64,000 nucleotides of DNA from Sphagnum compactum. Lineage: Eukaryota > Bryophyta > Sphagnopsida > Sphagnales. The stretch is taken from assembly GCA_965153455.1 (NCBI GenBank), contig OZ234497.1:2480001-2544000 (forward strand), given 5' to 3'. Shown one piece after another: positions 23,444 to 36,179 of the stretch; position 1 is the first letter of the stretch, and each line of letters opens with the position of its first letter. The notes under the pieces were generated by a model, which was not told the DNA's origin, made no database searches, and saw only the letters and a program-made list of their open reading frames with translations. Position numbers and translations under genes: made by a program.

Positions 23444-23989
23444 GTATGTTCAAAAGTCAATAACAGACCAACATTAGTAGTAAAAACCCAACACATTTCC
23501 AATATCAAATGTTGAAGGAACTTGGCCTAAAGTGGGTGTACCTCGGTACCTGCCACCAGACTGAACCGAAGCATCGAGTACATAGTCAAAGAACAGTAGT
23601 AAGTAGCGGTATGGAGAAAATGGATTATAATTGAAGATCGTCAAAGATGAGTATGTTGAAGTTATCAAAATTGGTAGACAAGATGTCCACCATTCCCATA
23701 CATTAAAAAAAGGAGCTGGTTTTGCACCCTAAAAAACAAAGAAGCGGATGAGTTTTCTTACCTAAAGATGCTTCACATGTTGTTGACAATGTCCCGATAT
23801 TAAGTACCAATTGAGCCAATTTTTTTTTTCAATTATTATTTATTTTTGAACCGTAGTATGATGGACCGCAAAGGCTTTACTACACAATGATAAGTGTTAT
23901 TAGGGGTTGCCGTGAGAACATAGTTTGAATATATGGCGGTCAAGGCCAGAGTGAACAAGCACATCATCCATCGCATGCCCATTATGCCT

Positions 23990-24160
23990 CAATTGTGGAT
24001 GAACCTTAACTGAGTTAATATGCGGTTTCACCTCGATAACCCATTCTGAGAGAAGTAGGTTCTAGATATATAGGCAGATAGGTAAGAAAATAGGTGGTAA
24101 GGACTTTTTTTTACTGCCTTCCTTCAAGTAGGTTGTTAGTAAGTAGGTAATAACACAGTA
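23990..24160 (+). repeat. Dispersed TAGG repeat, diverged copy
   Basis: Contains CGATAACCCATTC, AGATAGGTAAG, TAGGTGG and AGTAAGTAGGTAATAAC, similar in content to the other TAGG-rich copies but short and diverged. Confidence 0.4.
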
Positions 24161-24189
24161 CTGCTTGATGCAATCAAGGGCAATAATAA

Positions 24190-24614
24190 GAGCATTCTCA
24201 AGTAGTGCTCAATATGTGACCCTGAAATAATAAGAGCATCTCCAATAGTGCTCAATATGTGACCCTCCAATGATAAGAGCATCTCCAGTAGTGCTCAATA
24301 TGTGACCCTGCACAAATATTTGTTACATCCAAGTTTAGTTATTTTACTTCTTTTTCCAACCCCACCGATAAAACTAGAACAGCAACTCCAAGTTGGTGGG
24401 AGACCACTAATAGCAGCTTACCTGGACCAATCAAACTATCTAGCCAATCAGCAGTAGGTGTTAGGCTTTGCTGTGCCTTTTTACCAGCCTCGACAAACTG
24501 TGCAAAAATTGCTGGGCCAAAACCATTTTGTTGAGCCAAACTGGCATGTTTTTAACTTTTCTTCATCAAATTTTAATTTGCAGGGTCCTATAGTGAGCAC
24601 TTGTGGAGTTGCTC
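24190..24614 (+). mobile_element. MITE with triplicated left terminus
   Basis: The left end GAGCATCTCCAGTAGTGCTC (from 24277), followed by AATATGTGACCCTGCA, is matched in inverted orientation by the right end (24579-24614, finishing GTGGAGTTGCTC), giving imperfect terminal inverted repeats of about 35 bp around a 338-bp element with no coding capacity. Two extra copies of the left end lie directly upstream at 24190 and 24234, at 43-44 bp spacing. A clear target-site duplication is not visible. The GAGCATCTCCA terminus resembles that of widespread plant MITEs; assignment to a superfamily is uncertain. Confidence 0.75.
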
Positions 24615-26940
24615 CGAAAGAACTCTCATGAGGATCCAAATCTTGAAACTCCTACCTACTACTACCCTTCAACTCTTGGATTCTCATCAACTTTTTTGTC
24701 ATTCATATGGAAAATTGTGATGCTCGAGAAAATTGCATGCCTATTGGCTATGGCTGCTACTTGAAACCGACCATCATTTGCAATCGAATGCCTTCAATAT
24801 GATGTTAAGCCTAAATGAGAACTCAACATGAGAGGGCAAAGGCACACCTAATGGGAGGCCCAACAACATGATGACTTTAAAGGTGACACTCTTGTATGAC
24901 GGAGTCTTATGTATCATCATGGTCTACATGGCTTTGAGGATAAACTCTCTCGAATGTTGGAGTTTCATGTGTCATCATGGTCTAGCTCCCTCCCCATCAT
25001 GACACAAATCAAAGAGTTGGAAATGCAAATTGCACAAACAAGAACTTTTTCATCACCAATTTCACATTTTGTTGTGTTTTTTATTCTATCTCGAGAGTGC
25101 CAAGCTTACAAGGTGCCTCTTTGCTTGAAAAAATCCCCAGTGGTTAGGGGCAAGGGAGAGTCTTTGTGAAATTGGTTTTTCAATCCCAAACAGGGTATCA
25201 AATAACCAGATTTTGAAATTTTTTGAAGGCATGCCAATTATCAATTAATTTGCTTGTTTAAGCAATACACCTAATGTTCAATTTCCTTTGTTAATTTTTA
25301 AAAAAAATGGGTACCCACTTGTAATGCTTATATAAAGGCCAGTTGATTGGGGGGGAAATTATTATTTTTTAAAGTGTAAATTTTTAGCTAATTTCACCAA
25401 TTTTTGAATAAATAAATAAAATTGAATTTTTCTTTTTTTGAAAAATCCTGCTTGTCACCAACAGGCCTTGCAAGATGAAAAAAAAATAGTAAGAAATTGA
25501 CCGAAACACACTTGAGATTAGTTGTGTAGGCCAATGATTGTTCCCCATCACTGACACATTCAGTAGTAAATTAGGCAACTCTTGGACATATATATGTCTT
25601 ATCCATGCAAGAAGGGTTTAGGGTTAGGGTTTAGGGTTGCAGGAAGGAAGCAAAAAACATCCTTCAATGAGTGCCAATACAAACTTCTTAGATCATCTCA
25701 CACTCAATGTCCTGTCATAAGTATCCATTGGAATTGTGCATGGAATGCATTGAGTCATTGTGTGGAGTACAATCCAAAATCCCCTTTTGTTTAAACCCCT
25801 CAATCTCACTTCTAACAATCATGTCTTGTTTTTATTTTATTTTTTTAAAAATTTAAGAATGTTTTAAAATTTAATTATTTAATAAATAAATAAATATAAT
25901 AATCAATATAATTATTGGGATGTAATCACAATGGCAATTATCCACAAGAGGAATTAGCCAAATTTGGATACCGATAAGAGAAGGAACTAGAAAAATTTAA
26001 GAATCCTGGTATTTATTTTTGCAATTTATTGCAACCTATTGTCTAAATATTCTGATTTCCAAAAAAAATTAAAATTCCTTGGAAAAATTTGGTGACTTTA
26101 GTGCATTTCATTTCACAAAAATCCTTTGTATGAGTTGCAATGGATTTTTCTTTTTTTGGAGGCGGCAAAAATTCGGCCCCCTCAAAAAAAAAATTGCTCA
26201 AAAGATGCAACTTAAACCTAACTCTATGTGTTGTTGTTACGTAGCAAACAATCCTAGATCCGATCTGTCATGCTTGCAACTTTATAACTCCGTGTGTGAT
26301 GGAGATCTCATTTCTTCCAACTTATGATTCTCATGATCGGGGATCTCATGCTCACAAGGTAATATACATACTAACTCTCATAATTTGCTCTTCACTTAAA
26401 AGCACACTTGTAGTAGTTATGTCTTCTCTAACTTGTGATAAAGGAAAAAAAAATTTAATAAAAAATTCAACCACAAAGGTTTTATTATCATGTACTACTA
26501 CGGGTATAAAGGCCGGGAGGGAGGAGGGTGAATAATAATAATAGTGAATGGTAAATAGTAAAGTGCAACTATGTAGTAAATGTATGATGAAGTACTTACT
26601 TACTACTACTAGTGAAGGCGGCATTTGCAAACTATCGAAAGGTTCATGCTTTTCATGCATGTCATGTCAAGTAACGCAACCAAAAGGAGTTGGCGAGTCA
26701 GACAAGTACTTACGCCACTTGATGGTTCTAGTTGCATCCTATGCTTGTTGTTGTTGTTGTGCCCTATTGCTTGCTCATGATTCGACCGCGAAGGAAGGAG
26801 ATGCGTTTCCTTCCTCAAAATTTTTACCATCGACCTAAAAACCTCTGCCTGCCTGAATTCCCTAGTAGTTAGTTAGTGTCTTTGGAGGAATGCTTGCAAA
26901 GTGTAAGAAATGATGGGTTAGGCATATATTTTTTTTACCA
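24615..26940. other. Spacer with telomere-like tract
   Basis: No gene supported. TTTAGGG/TTAGGG units lie at 25613-25639. Short open frames (for example 26352-26660 minus, 26548-26838 plus) overlap on opposite strands and have no recognisable domain. Confidence 0.45.
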
Positions 26941-27261
26941 TGATACCCGGCGGGTACTCATCATGTAACACAGGAAAAAAATGTAAATGTAAATGTAAAA
27001 TTGTTTGATTTTTTACACCGTGTAAACGCCCTTGGCTTCAGGCATTGCCAGACTTGGGCTCGCCTTGCCTCCGCCTCATGTAAAGCTCTTATTCGGGTAA
27101 TGCCCGTGGCGCCTTGGGCATTATTACCCTGCACAAAGCGATGATCGAGGACCAGCTTGCTTAGGAGTTGTTACAACAGACATGTTAATATGGGGTACCC
27201 GGTGATGTTTCCTTGGATGGGGCACGGGTCAGGGGGGAGGTGACATACCCGCCGGGTATCA
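26941..27261. mobile_element. Candidate element bounded by perfect 16-bp inverted repeats
   Basis: TGATACCCGGCGGGTA at 26941-26956 recurs as its exact reverse complement at 27246-27261, enclosing 321 bp that is clearly more GC-rich than its surroundings. The interior has GGGTACCCGGTGATG near 27192-27206, a variant of the same motif, and TGTAAATGTAAATGTAAA near the left end. Size and structure suit a non-autonomous DNA transposon; no obvious target-site duplication is seen. Confidence 0.5.
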
Positions 27262-28779
27262 CAAGAAAAAGCCCACTTGGTGTCAAGAAGGAGGGGTTTG
27301 GGGGAAGGGGAGGAAGGGTTTTAGACTTTGTCAATCACAAGTTTGCATCCTTGTGTTGCTTCAAGAAGAATGTAACTTGTGGTGGGTTCCATGGAATATT
27401 TGGAAACTTGGGTGGATGAATAGCCCCATGATCTGGAGACCTTGGATTTTGGGTTCTTGTGCTGCTGCTGCCTGTTGTGATGAGCTCTGAGGGTGCTCAT
27501 TGTGCTCTGAGGATGAGAATTAAAATGAACCTCCTGAAGGAACTTAAATTTCATCACAAAAAAAAAACTCCTACTCAAATGTTTGAGATTGGGGGGGTTT
27601 TCATGGAATTTGCATTGGAAGTCCCATATTATTATATTATTTTTTAAAAACTGTTTTTGTGGGGGGAGAAATTTCACACTACAATGACCACAAAAAAATA
27701 AAAATCTGTTGCAATGTTTTACCAAGGGGATTTTTTGGGGGAAGGAAAAATGTGCAAAAAAAGTAGCCATAATTTCGACAATGAGTTCCTGGAGCATTTC
27801 TGAATTTTCCAAAAAAAAAACCCTGATAAACAAGGAATTAAATTTTTTTATAAAAAAGGGGATGAAAATATAATTATATTCGATGTGCACGACACAAATA
27901 AAAAAGGCCCACCACCACCCACATACTCACTCGGGTGTGGGTGGATCTTGCCTAAAAGCAAATAACAAACCCTCCAGAGTAGTAGTCCTTCAAATGCACG
28001 TAATTTTGTTTTATGCCAGCAGCACGGTTACTTAAGAAAGAAAGCCAGGCCAAAACATAAATGACATCAGTTGCAGCAGACTGGCAGCACTCACTCGGGG
28101 GACAAACAAACAAACAAACAAAAAGTGTGTTGTTTGTTTTTGGCAGCCAAATTACTAAAGTCAAGTATGTGTAGTATGTAGTGTTGTAGTAGTGCGGGGA
28201 GAGTGGATTTTAGAATGTGTCAAAAACAACATTTCAAACTGACAATTTGTTTTAATTTCTCTTCATTGAGACTACAACAACAACAAGGAGTTTATATTGA
28301 AATACACATAATAATTTAATGCCTCACATTTATACTTAAATGAGTTCATCAATCCGACAAAAAATCGAAGGATTGCTTGAGTAGGTCTTAGGGCAAAACT
28401 TATGAATAATCCAAACTGAAAGGGAGCAAAAGAGATTGCAAAAAGTAGTGTACAGTTATTAGAGCCTTAAAGTCTAATTATTTACATCATATCCCCTTGC
28501 TACCCTCATCCCCATGTGAATTATCTCTCTCCCAAGCACCTTAAACCCTCAACCCGTAACCCTAAACTCTTCACGCTCAACCCTTAACTCATAACCCTAA
28601 ACCCATAACCTTAAAATTTTTAATCCTCAACACTTAAACCTGTAACCCTAAATTATTAGCCCTCGACTCTTAACCCATAACCCATAATCCTAAACTCTTA
28701 AAATTCTCATTATGTGTGGTAATTAAATGAATTTAATCAATCTACAACAATATATACACACATTACGCCTTAGCCTCCA
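27262..28779. other. Spacer with degenerate telomere-like block
   Basis: No gene supported; the 189-codon minus frame at 27321-27890 is Phe/Lys-rich and made of poly-A/T and G tracts. From about 28541 to 28700 a run of diverged CCCTAAA, CCATAACC and CCTCAACC units suggests an old, decayed telomere-like array. Confidence 0.5.
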
Positions 28780-29045
28780 CCTTGATAAAGGTTAGAGGAT
28801 AGTTGCCAAGGTGGTTACGAATGTGGAACGCCAGCCGGTAACCTATCCTTTAAACCCTCTTACTTAGTAGGCGCTTACTTCCTCCTTCCCATACTTGGGT
28901 AACTATCTATGTAAATGGGTAAGCTTCATAGGTACGTAGGTAGGGAATGCAAGTAGTTACTATGTAGGTAGTTACGAAGTAGGTAAGGCACTTGATTGCT
29001 CCGAGGTTAATAGGTAGATGCATGTGTACCCAACATGGTTTGTAG
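28780..29045 (+). repeat. Dispersed TAGG repeat, copy 3
   Basis: Shows the family modules in order: AAGGTGGTTACGAATGTGG, GGTAACCTATCC, TACGTAGGTAGGGAATGCAA, TAAGGCACTTGATTGC and TAGGTAGATGCATGTG. It is the most complete copy in the direct orientation. Telomere-like TTTAGGG units (29054-29072) follow immediately. Confidence 0.7.
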
Positions 29046-29053
29046 GCTTGAAT

Positions 29054-29072
29054 AGGGTTTAGGGTTTAGGGT
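29054..29072 (+). repeat. Telomere-like tract (TTTAGGG)
   Basis: Two to three TTTAGGG units directly beside the dispersed TAGG repeat copy. Confidence 0.8.
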
Positions 29073-29783
29073 AAGAGCAAATAAAAAAGGCTCTTGAGAA
29101 TCTAGACTTTTTTTAATGAGTACTATTTTGTTTTAGAAGATCAGAAGTAGCCCCTCTCTTTTTATGAGCCTGACTCCTACAGAAATTTTTTTAAAAATTG
29201 GATGAGAAAAAAAAATCTTTTGGATTGCCCGAAGGGCTAATTTTTTTTTCCTCATCTAGCCCTTTCTCAAGTCCTTCAATCTTTGTTCAAATCTCTCGTG
29301 TCTCTCGGATGGTATTCAAAAGGAAATGTAATAAGCTTGCAAATAGGTATCTTCAACATAGATAGATTCTGGACCACAATAATGCACGTAAGTTCAAGTT
29401 TAATCTTTTAGATAGATTGCACTTAGAAACTAAATTTCAACTTAAAAGAAAAATTAAACAAAAGTTGTTTGTGTGTGCACGTGCACATGCATGCACGCTT
29501 AGCACTTCATGCACAAGTCGTGCTTGGTTATTGAAACAATGGTTGGTTATCAACAAGGGCAATTATGAGATGTGCATGAAGAGTGAATATTTTCTTTTGG
29601 GTTAAGTTTTATGTACAAAACCTATCTTGACGTTATATTAGGTGGTTATCAAGTCGGATATTAGGTGGGGTATTTCAAAGTCCACCCTTATGCTTACCGA
29701 GTGCATATTATTAGAGAAGTAACAAGCATCACTCAAGTCCAGATTAGGTTTTCCAGCAAAACAATTATGGTTAACAAGGGAGG
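29073..29783. other. Spacer
   Basis: No gene supported. An alternating purine-pyrimidine stretch at about 29470-29500 (GTGTGTGCACGTGCACATGC and on) has Z-DNA-forming composition and accounts for the short open frame there. Confidence 0.4.
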
Positions 29784-30165
29784 GGTTGAGTTGGATCCAT
29801 GATGTGACCCAGGCAAAAATTTCTCATATCAAAGTTTAGTTATTCACTTTTCTGCAACCTCACTCATAAAACTGAAGCTGGGACTGCAAATAGGTAGATA
29901 GGGAAACTAGTAATGGCAAACCACCTGGACCAATCATTATGATTATTGACCCATCAGAAACAGGGAGCAAGAGCCAGATCATATGTTACACTCTTCCCTG
30001 GCGGTGCACAGCTTTACTGTGGCTGTTCCCAGTCTCAGGAAACTGTGCAAAAAATTGAAGCCAGGCCAAAGACCCTTTTTTTGTTGACACAGACCAGTAT
30101 GTTTTGACTTTTCTTCATTCAATTTTAATGTGAAGGGTCACATACTCAGTACTGCTGGGGTTGCT
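29784..30165 (+). mobile_element. Second, diverged copy of the 24.3-kb MITE
   Basis: Aligns along its length with the element at 24277-24614: TGTGACCC, AAGTTTAGTTATT, ATAAAACT, ACCTGGACCAATCA, AAACTGTGCAAAAA and TTTTGACTTTTCTTCAT are shared in order. The right end GGGTCACATACTCAGTACTG, then CTGGGGTTGCT, pairs with the family left terminus. Its own left end is eroded. No coding capacity. Confidence 0.7.
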
Positions 30166-33100
30166 ATTACCCAACTGGTGCATATGTCACACTTACCCTC
30201 TCTTTACTTAACCTGGGTGGTATGTGTTTGAGTTACTTCACACCACTTGAGCCTTGACTCTATGACCTGAAAGGTTGTAACTTGTAAGGGCATGCAAAAT
30301 GGCTAATGTGAACGTTGTGCATCATTGTTCCCTTTTTCTTACAAAATAAAGAAGCGACTTTATTTGACAATTTTAAGAGTCTAATGAACAATGTCCATAA
30401 AATGGTGGTCACATGTTGCCTATTTTAACCCAAGCAACCATTACATATCTCATACATTAGAGGAGTGGATATTTAGTTGTTAGTTTCTTGATATTTAATA
30501 CATTTCACATTACTCTAGTATAACTAGAACAATAAGAAACTTCTCTTCCAAATGTGTCTCAAAAGGGCATTTGTAAATAGCAATTGCACATAGATAAAAA
30601 TTCGAGATGTTTGCTATTGCATTTGGAATCACACCTAACATTTTGTCACTAGTTGGTTTACTAACACTCTTAGATCAAAACTCAATGATAAAGGTCTTTT
30701 AGATTAATGAGGAGCTTTTGTTGCAACCCGGACTTGGGCTTATGACCAAGCTTGTGACAAAACAAATAGAGATAAGTCAAAAACAAGGTTGACATATCAC
30801 ATAAGCCAAAGGAAACAAAACATACTTCCAACTTTAGTGAGAAATGTGTGTGAGTTAGAAAAAAGGATTCTTAAGACTTTTAAGATGCATTCGCACTTTA
30901 GGACTTCAAACCCTTAAAGGTCCTTGATGTTTTAAAATGAAGTTTGAAATATCAAAGCATGGTTAAATTGAATGATTTTTGTATCATTGAATTTTCAATG
31001 AAAATTACAAGACGATGGTTCACAAGCCCCAAAAACATTTTTTTCAATAATTACAGTCTTTTGAAAAGTTGAAACACAAGACACCAAAATAAATCTACGT
31101 TCTAGACCATTTAGTGTGATTTGCCTTGGGACACTAGAAAACACTTGGACAAGCTCGGTGGTGCATTAGTTTTTTAAAAATCTTTTTATACACATAACAT
31201 ATTTTCAATCTATGTCAACTTTTTTTTAATTATTGATTTTTCATTGGTTTATCATATCATGTTATAACTGCATTTTCAACATTCAATCACACAATCTTGA
31301 ATACAAAAAATTCGGCAAATTTAATCATGACAAACTTCAATTCCTAATGCAAGTACAAATGGTGAATTATTCATGTAGTTTTTTTTCAACTACAAGATAA
31401 ACATAGGGTAACTCAAATTATAAAATGAGAATGACTTTTTTAAAACTTCAAGCATTTTTGTTACAAAATCAAAACCTTGGGAACACATAACAAAGCTAAG
31501 GGACCTTGCTAAAAAAATAAAATTACCAAATTAACAATTGGATTTTATTGGTTGTAATGGTAGTTTTGTAACTTTGAATTATTGATAGTAGGTAGGAGTG
31601 TCTCGCAAGGCACAACCACCATTGTTTTAGGAGGTAGTTGAAATTTTCATTATTTTAACTAGTGTTTGAGAAAAATGAGTTGGTGGTTGGAGTTTAACCA
31701 TTGAAAAGGGATCTAAGGTGTGACTTAAGAGGATTTTAAGTGATTATTGGATGTGGTTGCCACTTTCATAAGAGGTATAAAATGGTTATTTTAAATTATT
31801 TAAGGGTTATAATTTGAACATTAAAAAAGGGAAACTTTGTGTGCATTAATTGGAAGGTTGGAGTAGTAAGTATCCAAGTGTTTTGAGGGACTACAATAAT
31901 GTTGTTGGTTTTTTTCCATGATGGATTTCAAAAATTGTTTTTAAGTTAAGGTAGTGTTTGTCTCATATTACTATAATTCATTTTACTTAGGTGCAAATGT
32001 TGTAATATTTTAAGGATATCAAGTTTTCCAATAGTGTTTTTATCAATAACATTTCTATGAAGTAGGAATATACTATTGAGAGTTTATTAAAAAGTAGGAA
32101 ACTCTTCAAAATGGCTTCAATTTCATTTTGGATTATTGTGTTAGAACACACAATAGGCAATCTACTTATTCTTGAATGTTTTTTTGGTCATTTTGTTCAT
32201 AGAATACCACTTCCAAAGTTGACATTGTCTAATATCCTTATTGAAGGTGACGTCATTTGGTATAAGGAATCATGCGTAAAAAAATATCTCCTTTTAGTGG
32301 TGTTTCATTCTATAGAAAAGTTTTAAAAAAGATGAAAGCACACTATCATTGGGGGGGGGGGGGGGGGGAGAAGGGGGCAGTTTAACAATAAATGTTATAT
32401 TATACACATTTTCAAGTGTGATGCATTTGATTTTTGTTTCACTTTTTGTGTTTGGGATTTATCTTTATATTTTCATAAAGCTAATGATATTGAATAGTAT
32501 TTAGAAAAAAAATTTAAGATTAAATTAAAGGAGCCATGGACATATTTATGGTATACACCATATAACAAAACATGTTATTTGTTCTACATTGCATTGGTGT
32601 TTGGTTTGAATTAATCATCCAATAAACAATTAAAATTTCCATTTAATACCAATGCCCACCTCACATTTCTTGTTAATTTCAAATTGAAAGTGATTGTTTA
32701 TCAAATTTTTTAATTTACCATGTACTTATGATCAAAGCCAAAGAAAAACTCTTATTGTGATGTAATAATTATCAAACTCTTTAGATGGTTCACAAACATG
32801 GTCCAACATATGGAATCACAGTGTTTAGTAAACATTATAAATTACATAAATATTTAAAATAATTTCAATAATTTTTGGGGTAAATTTTACATTTTTTATA
32901 CATAATTATGTACATTTTTTGCACAAATATGTTCCAACATCACATCATATAAAATCAAAAAGTGCAATATGTTAAATAATTTATTTTGTGTTTTTGCCTA
33001 TCATAATATGCAAAAATATTTTTAAAATATTTTTTAATAATGACAGGGTGAAAATTTAAAAATGGGCACCTTTAAAAAATAGTACAATGTGCAAAATTAT

Positions 33101-34914
33101 TGATAATGTTTAATTTGTTACTAGGGTTCAAACAAGATCAAATGAACCAGGATTATAATTATAATTATTATGGATTATAATTTTTTGTCCCCCAAAAAAT
33201 ATCATAATTAAAATAAAAATAAAATATACAAATTATTTATTAAAAATACATACATTTATCCCAATATATCACATGTTTTGTGTTAATAATTGTTGAATAA
33301 ATAATGAATTTTTTTGAAATGTGTAAATTTTGCAAGATTTCGCGTTCTATTTTTTAAAAAATGATCAAAACATCAAATCATACCAAAATAGGTGAACTAT
33401 TTTAAGGTTTAATTTTCTATATTAGAAACTACATCTTTTTTTCATTTGTCATTCACTCTGCAATAAAAGACTCCTGAAAAATTTGAAGTTTTAGAACATA
33501 CTTTGAATTTCTTAAAAAACTAATGGTTTAAAAGTGTTTTTTATTTTAATTTTGAGTTTAGGTAGTAGGTTAATAGCATTTCATATTTTTAAATATCAAA
33601 ATTTCTTTATTAAAACAATCCTTAGCCTACAAAACTATACCTGTTTTCTACACTATTTGAAAATAATATTGCTATGCTTTTAATAGTTCCTCATCATTTG
33701 AGCATTAATGTTCAAATGGGCACATTCCCCTCCCCTACTTGTCCGAAAGGTCTTTCATTTCTCATTGTGTTATTGTGGGATTTTGGAATTAATGATGATG
33801 TTTGTGCTTCAATTTCATGGTCTTCCTTGCTTGAGGTGTTAGGGTTATGTTTTTGAGAAAATATGTGAAAGGAACCTTGTGAACAATTATGGGAACAAAT
33901 TGATGACATCAAAGGGAACATTTGGAAGATCAATAATCAACATTGGTGTTTACCTATTTGAAAAGTTGCGACAAATATGAGGTCATTTTGGGTATTCCTT
34001 TTGGGGTTTTACTAAGATTGAGGTCAAGCACACAATGAGACACGATTATTGGGATCTAATGACGAATTATATGTGATATGATATTTACGTGAATCCTACA
34101 TTAAACCATATGCCTAATTGATTCATTAAGCACTCCAACTTCTTAACCTTTAAATTTGGTAATGTAATTGATGATTATCAATATATCAAACCCTCTTTTT
34201 TTGAAAACAAGCCAAAAAAAAGAGTTCTTTAGACCTTTTAATACTTCCTACAACATCCACGGACATAATGAATTATATAGAGACACATTGTTTAGATGTA
34301 TTGGATCTAATCAATTTTTTCATTAACATACATGGCATACAAATATGACCATACTAATTTGGTTAAGATTTACAAATCATCACCATTTAATTATTGCCAC
34401 ATAATCAAGAGCATGTCCATATTTCAAATAAAAAATATTGGGTTGGTTAACATATCTTCTACAAGCTAGTTAAACTAAACAAAATCTTCCAATGTTATGT
34501 ATAAGTAGCAAAAAAAATTAAAAATTAAAAATTAAATTAAAAAAAAAGAAAATTCAGGTCAACCAACAATTTTCTAGATATATAATTGATCTACGAAGTG
34601 GAAGAATATCATAATTGACACCCATACCTGCCCTTTAGAGGATCCTAAAGTGAATCCTCCCATGGGCTTTCCATCTATGCATGCATCTATTTATTTATGT
34701 AAATAATCGTAGATTTGAATTCGTAGTTTGATATGTACACTCCTACAATACCTACCATGTTATTATTATTATTATTATTATTATTTTCCAAGGTAGGAAA
34801 ATACGGGAAGGTTACATGGATCTTTCCGAGACCCGTGAAATAAATGATTTTTATTGGGTTGTAGGGTGTCATATACTTATCTCTCACTATTTGTTTTTCG
34901 AGTACTCATGTGTT
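30166..34914. other. AT-rich spacer without a supportable gene
   Basis: Notable only for an 18-base poly-G run at 32351-32368, an ATT microsatellite at about 34763-34786 and several AT-rich patches. Open frames are under 75 codons and lack recognisable features. Confidence 0.45.
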
Positions 34915-35262
34915 GTGCATGTCAAGTTTTCCCACTAGTTTTTTTTCAGGACTTTTTTGCAATGAAAAATGACAAAGAAATTGACTTTTAGTTTTTTAGT
35001 TTTTTTTTTTTTTGGGGAAACACCCATGAATCATATATATCATGTTTCCCACTAATTTATATCAAGACTCTTTGCAATGACAAATGACAATTTTTTTGAC
35101 TTTGGGGATTTATTTATTTATTTATTTATTGCATCCATGAGTTATATATAGCAAGTTTCCCACTAGTAAATTTCCAAGAATCTTTGAAATGACAAATTAT
35201 TTTGACTTGGGATAGATTTTATTATTATTTTATTTTATTTTATTTTCAGGGGTACCCATGTA
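34915..35262 (+). repeat. Tandem repeat of a 110-120 bp unit, about three copies
   Basis: The units share, in order, AAGTTTCCCACTAGT, AAGAATCTTTGAAATGACAAA, TTTGACTT and CCATGAGTTATATATA. Poly-T, TTTA and TTTTA tracts of different kinds fill the same variable position in each copy, as in the intron-1 array of the first gene. Confidence 0.8.
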
Positions 35263-35396
35263 TGAGCTTTCTTTGCACTAAATGTAAGTAAAGCCTATTG
35301 CTTTCTGATCAATAATTTCTTTGTTTTTGAGTGACTGGTGGCAAGACTTATTCACTCACTCAAACACACTTGCTTTGCTGGTGTTGGAAATTGTCA

Positions 35397-35424
35397 GATG
35401 ATGATGATGATCATCATCATCATC
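35397..35424. other. Perfect 28-bp palindrome GATG/CATC
   Basis: An ATG triplet run passes at its exact centre (35410/35411) into the complementary ATC run, giving a palindrome with no loop. Confidence 0.9.
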
Positions 35425-36179
35425 ATGCACTCCATTGATTTCCCTGGATCTCACTCCCATGAGAGCAAATTTTACATGATGCATTCCTCCTCCTCATATT
35501 GTGGGCTTTGCATGCTTACTTTGAGGACCCAACCCAATCTGATCAATAAAGGCTTTGTGGACTTAATAATAGTAATTGTGTTGCCTTGTTCATGATTGGT
35601 AAATTGATGACTCATGATGATGTTGTCTTCTTGAGCTTACAAGCTCCTTTGCAGTCCTGGTGGTGGTTTGGTCAAAGTTAAGATTTCATATATTTAGGGG
35701 AACTCCTTACTAAAACCCCTAAATGCCTGGCCACTTTTTGGAGGTCAATTCATAATACAATTGGTCAGATTGTGCAAATTTTAAAAACACGCTCATTTGA
35801 TGCGTCAGACAGAAAAATCCAACCAATCAAAGGTGGATTAGCCATAATAAGTGCTGCCCACTTGCCCTCTCCCTAAATATTTGACTCCTGATGATGGTAT
35901 TGTCCTTCACCTGAGGGGTAAACCCCCTTTTGCTTTTAGGCATCACTTTTTACCTAGTAAACCTTCTATATTCATGGCTACACACTGAAAACCAACTATA
36001 GAAATCTGGTTATTTTTCATATTTTAGTTTCTCACTTTTGGCAAATGAAACCATCCCAAAAAATCACTTCATTTTTGAAATATATAATTTTTTGGTTTTT
36101 GGTTTTTGCCGATATTTCGCCAGTAAAAAAACCAACCGCGGTCTAGCACCCGCAAGTGCACAATGAATGGATTATGTAT

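Noticed and set aside
27321-27890. 189-codon minus-strand frame, the longest in the spacer
   Set aside because: Rich in Phe, Lys and poly-A/T derived residues, no domain, overlapped by other frames; most likely chance.
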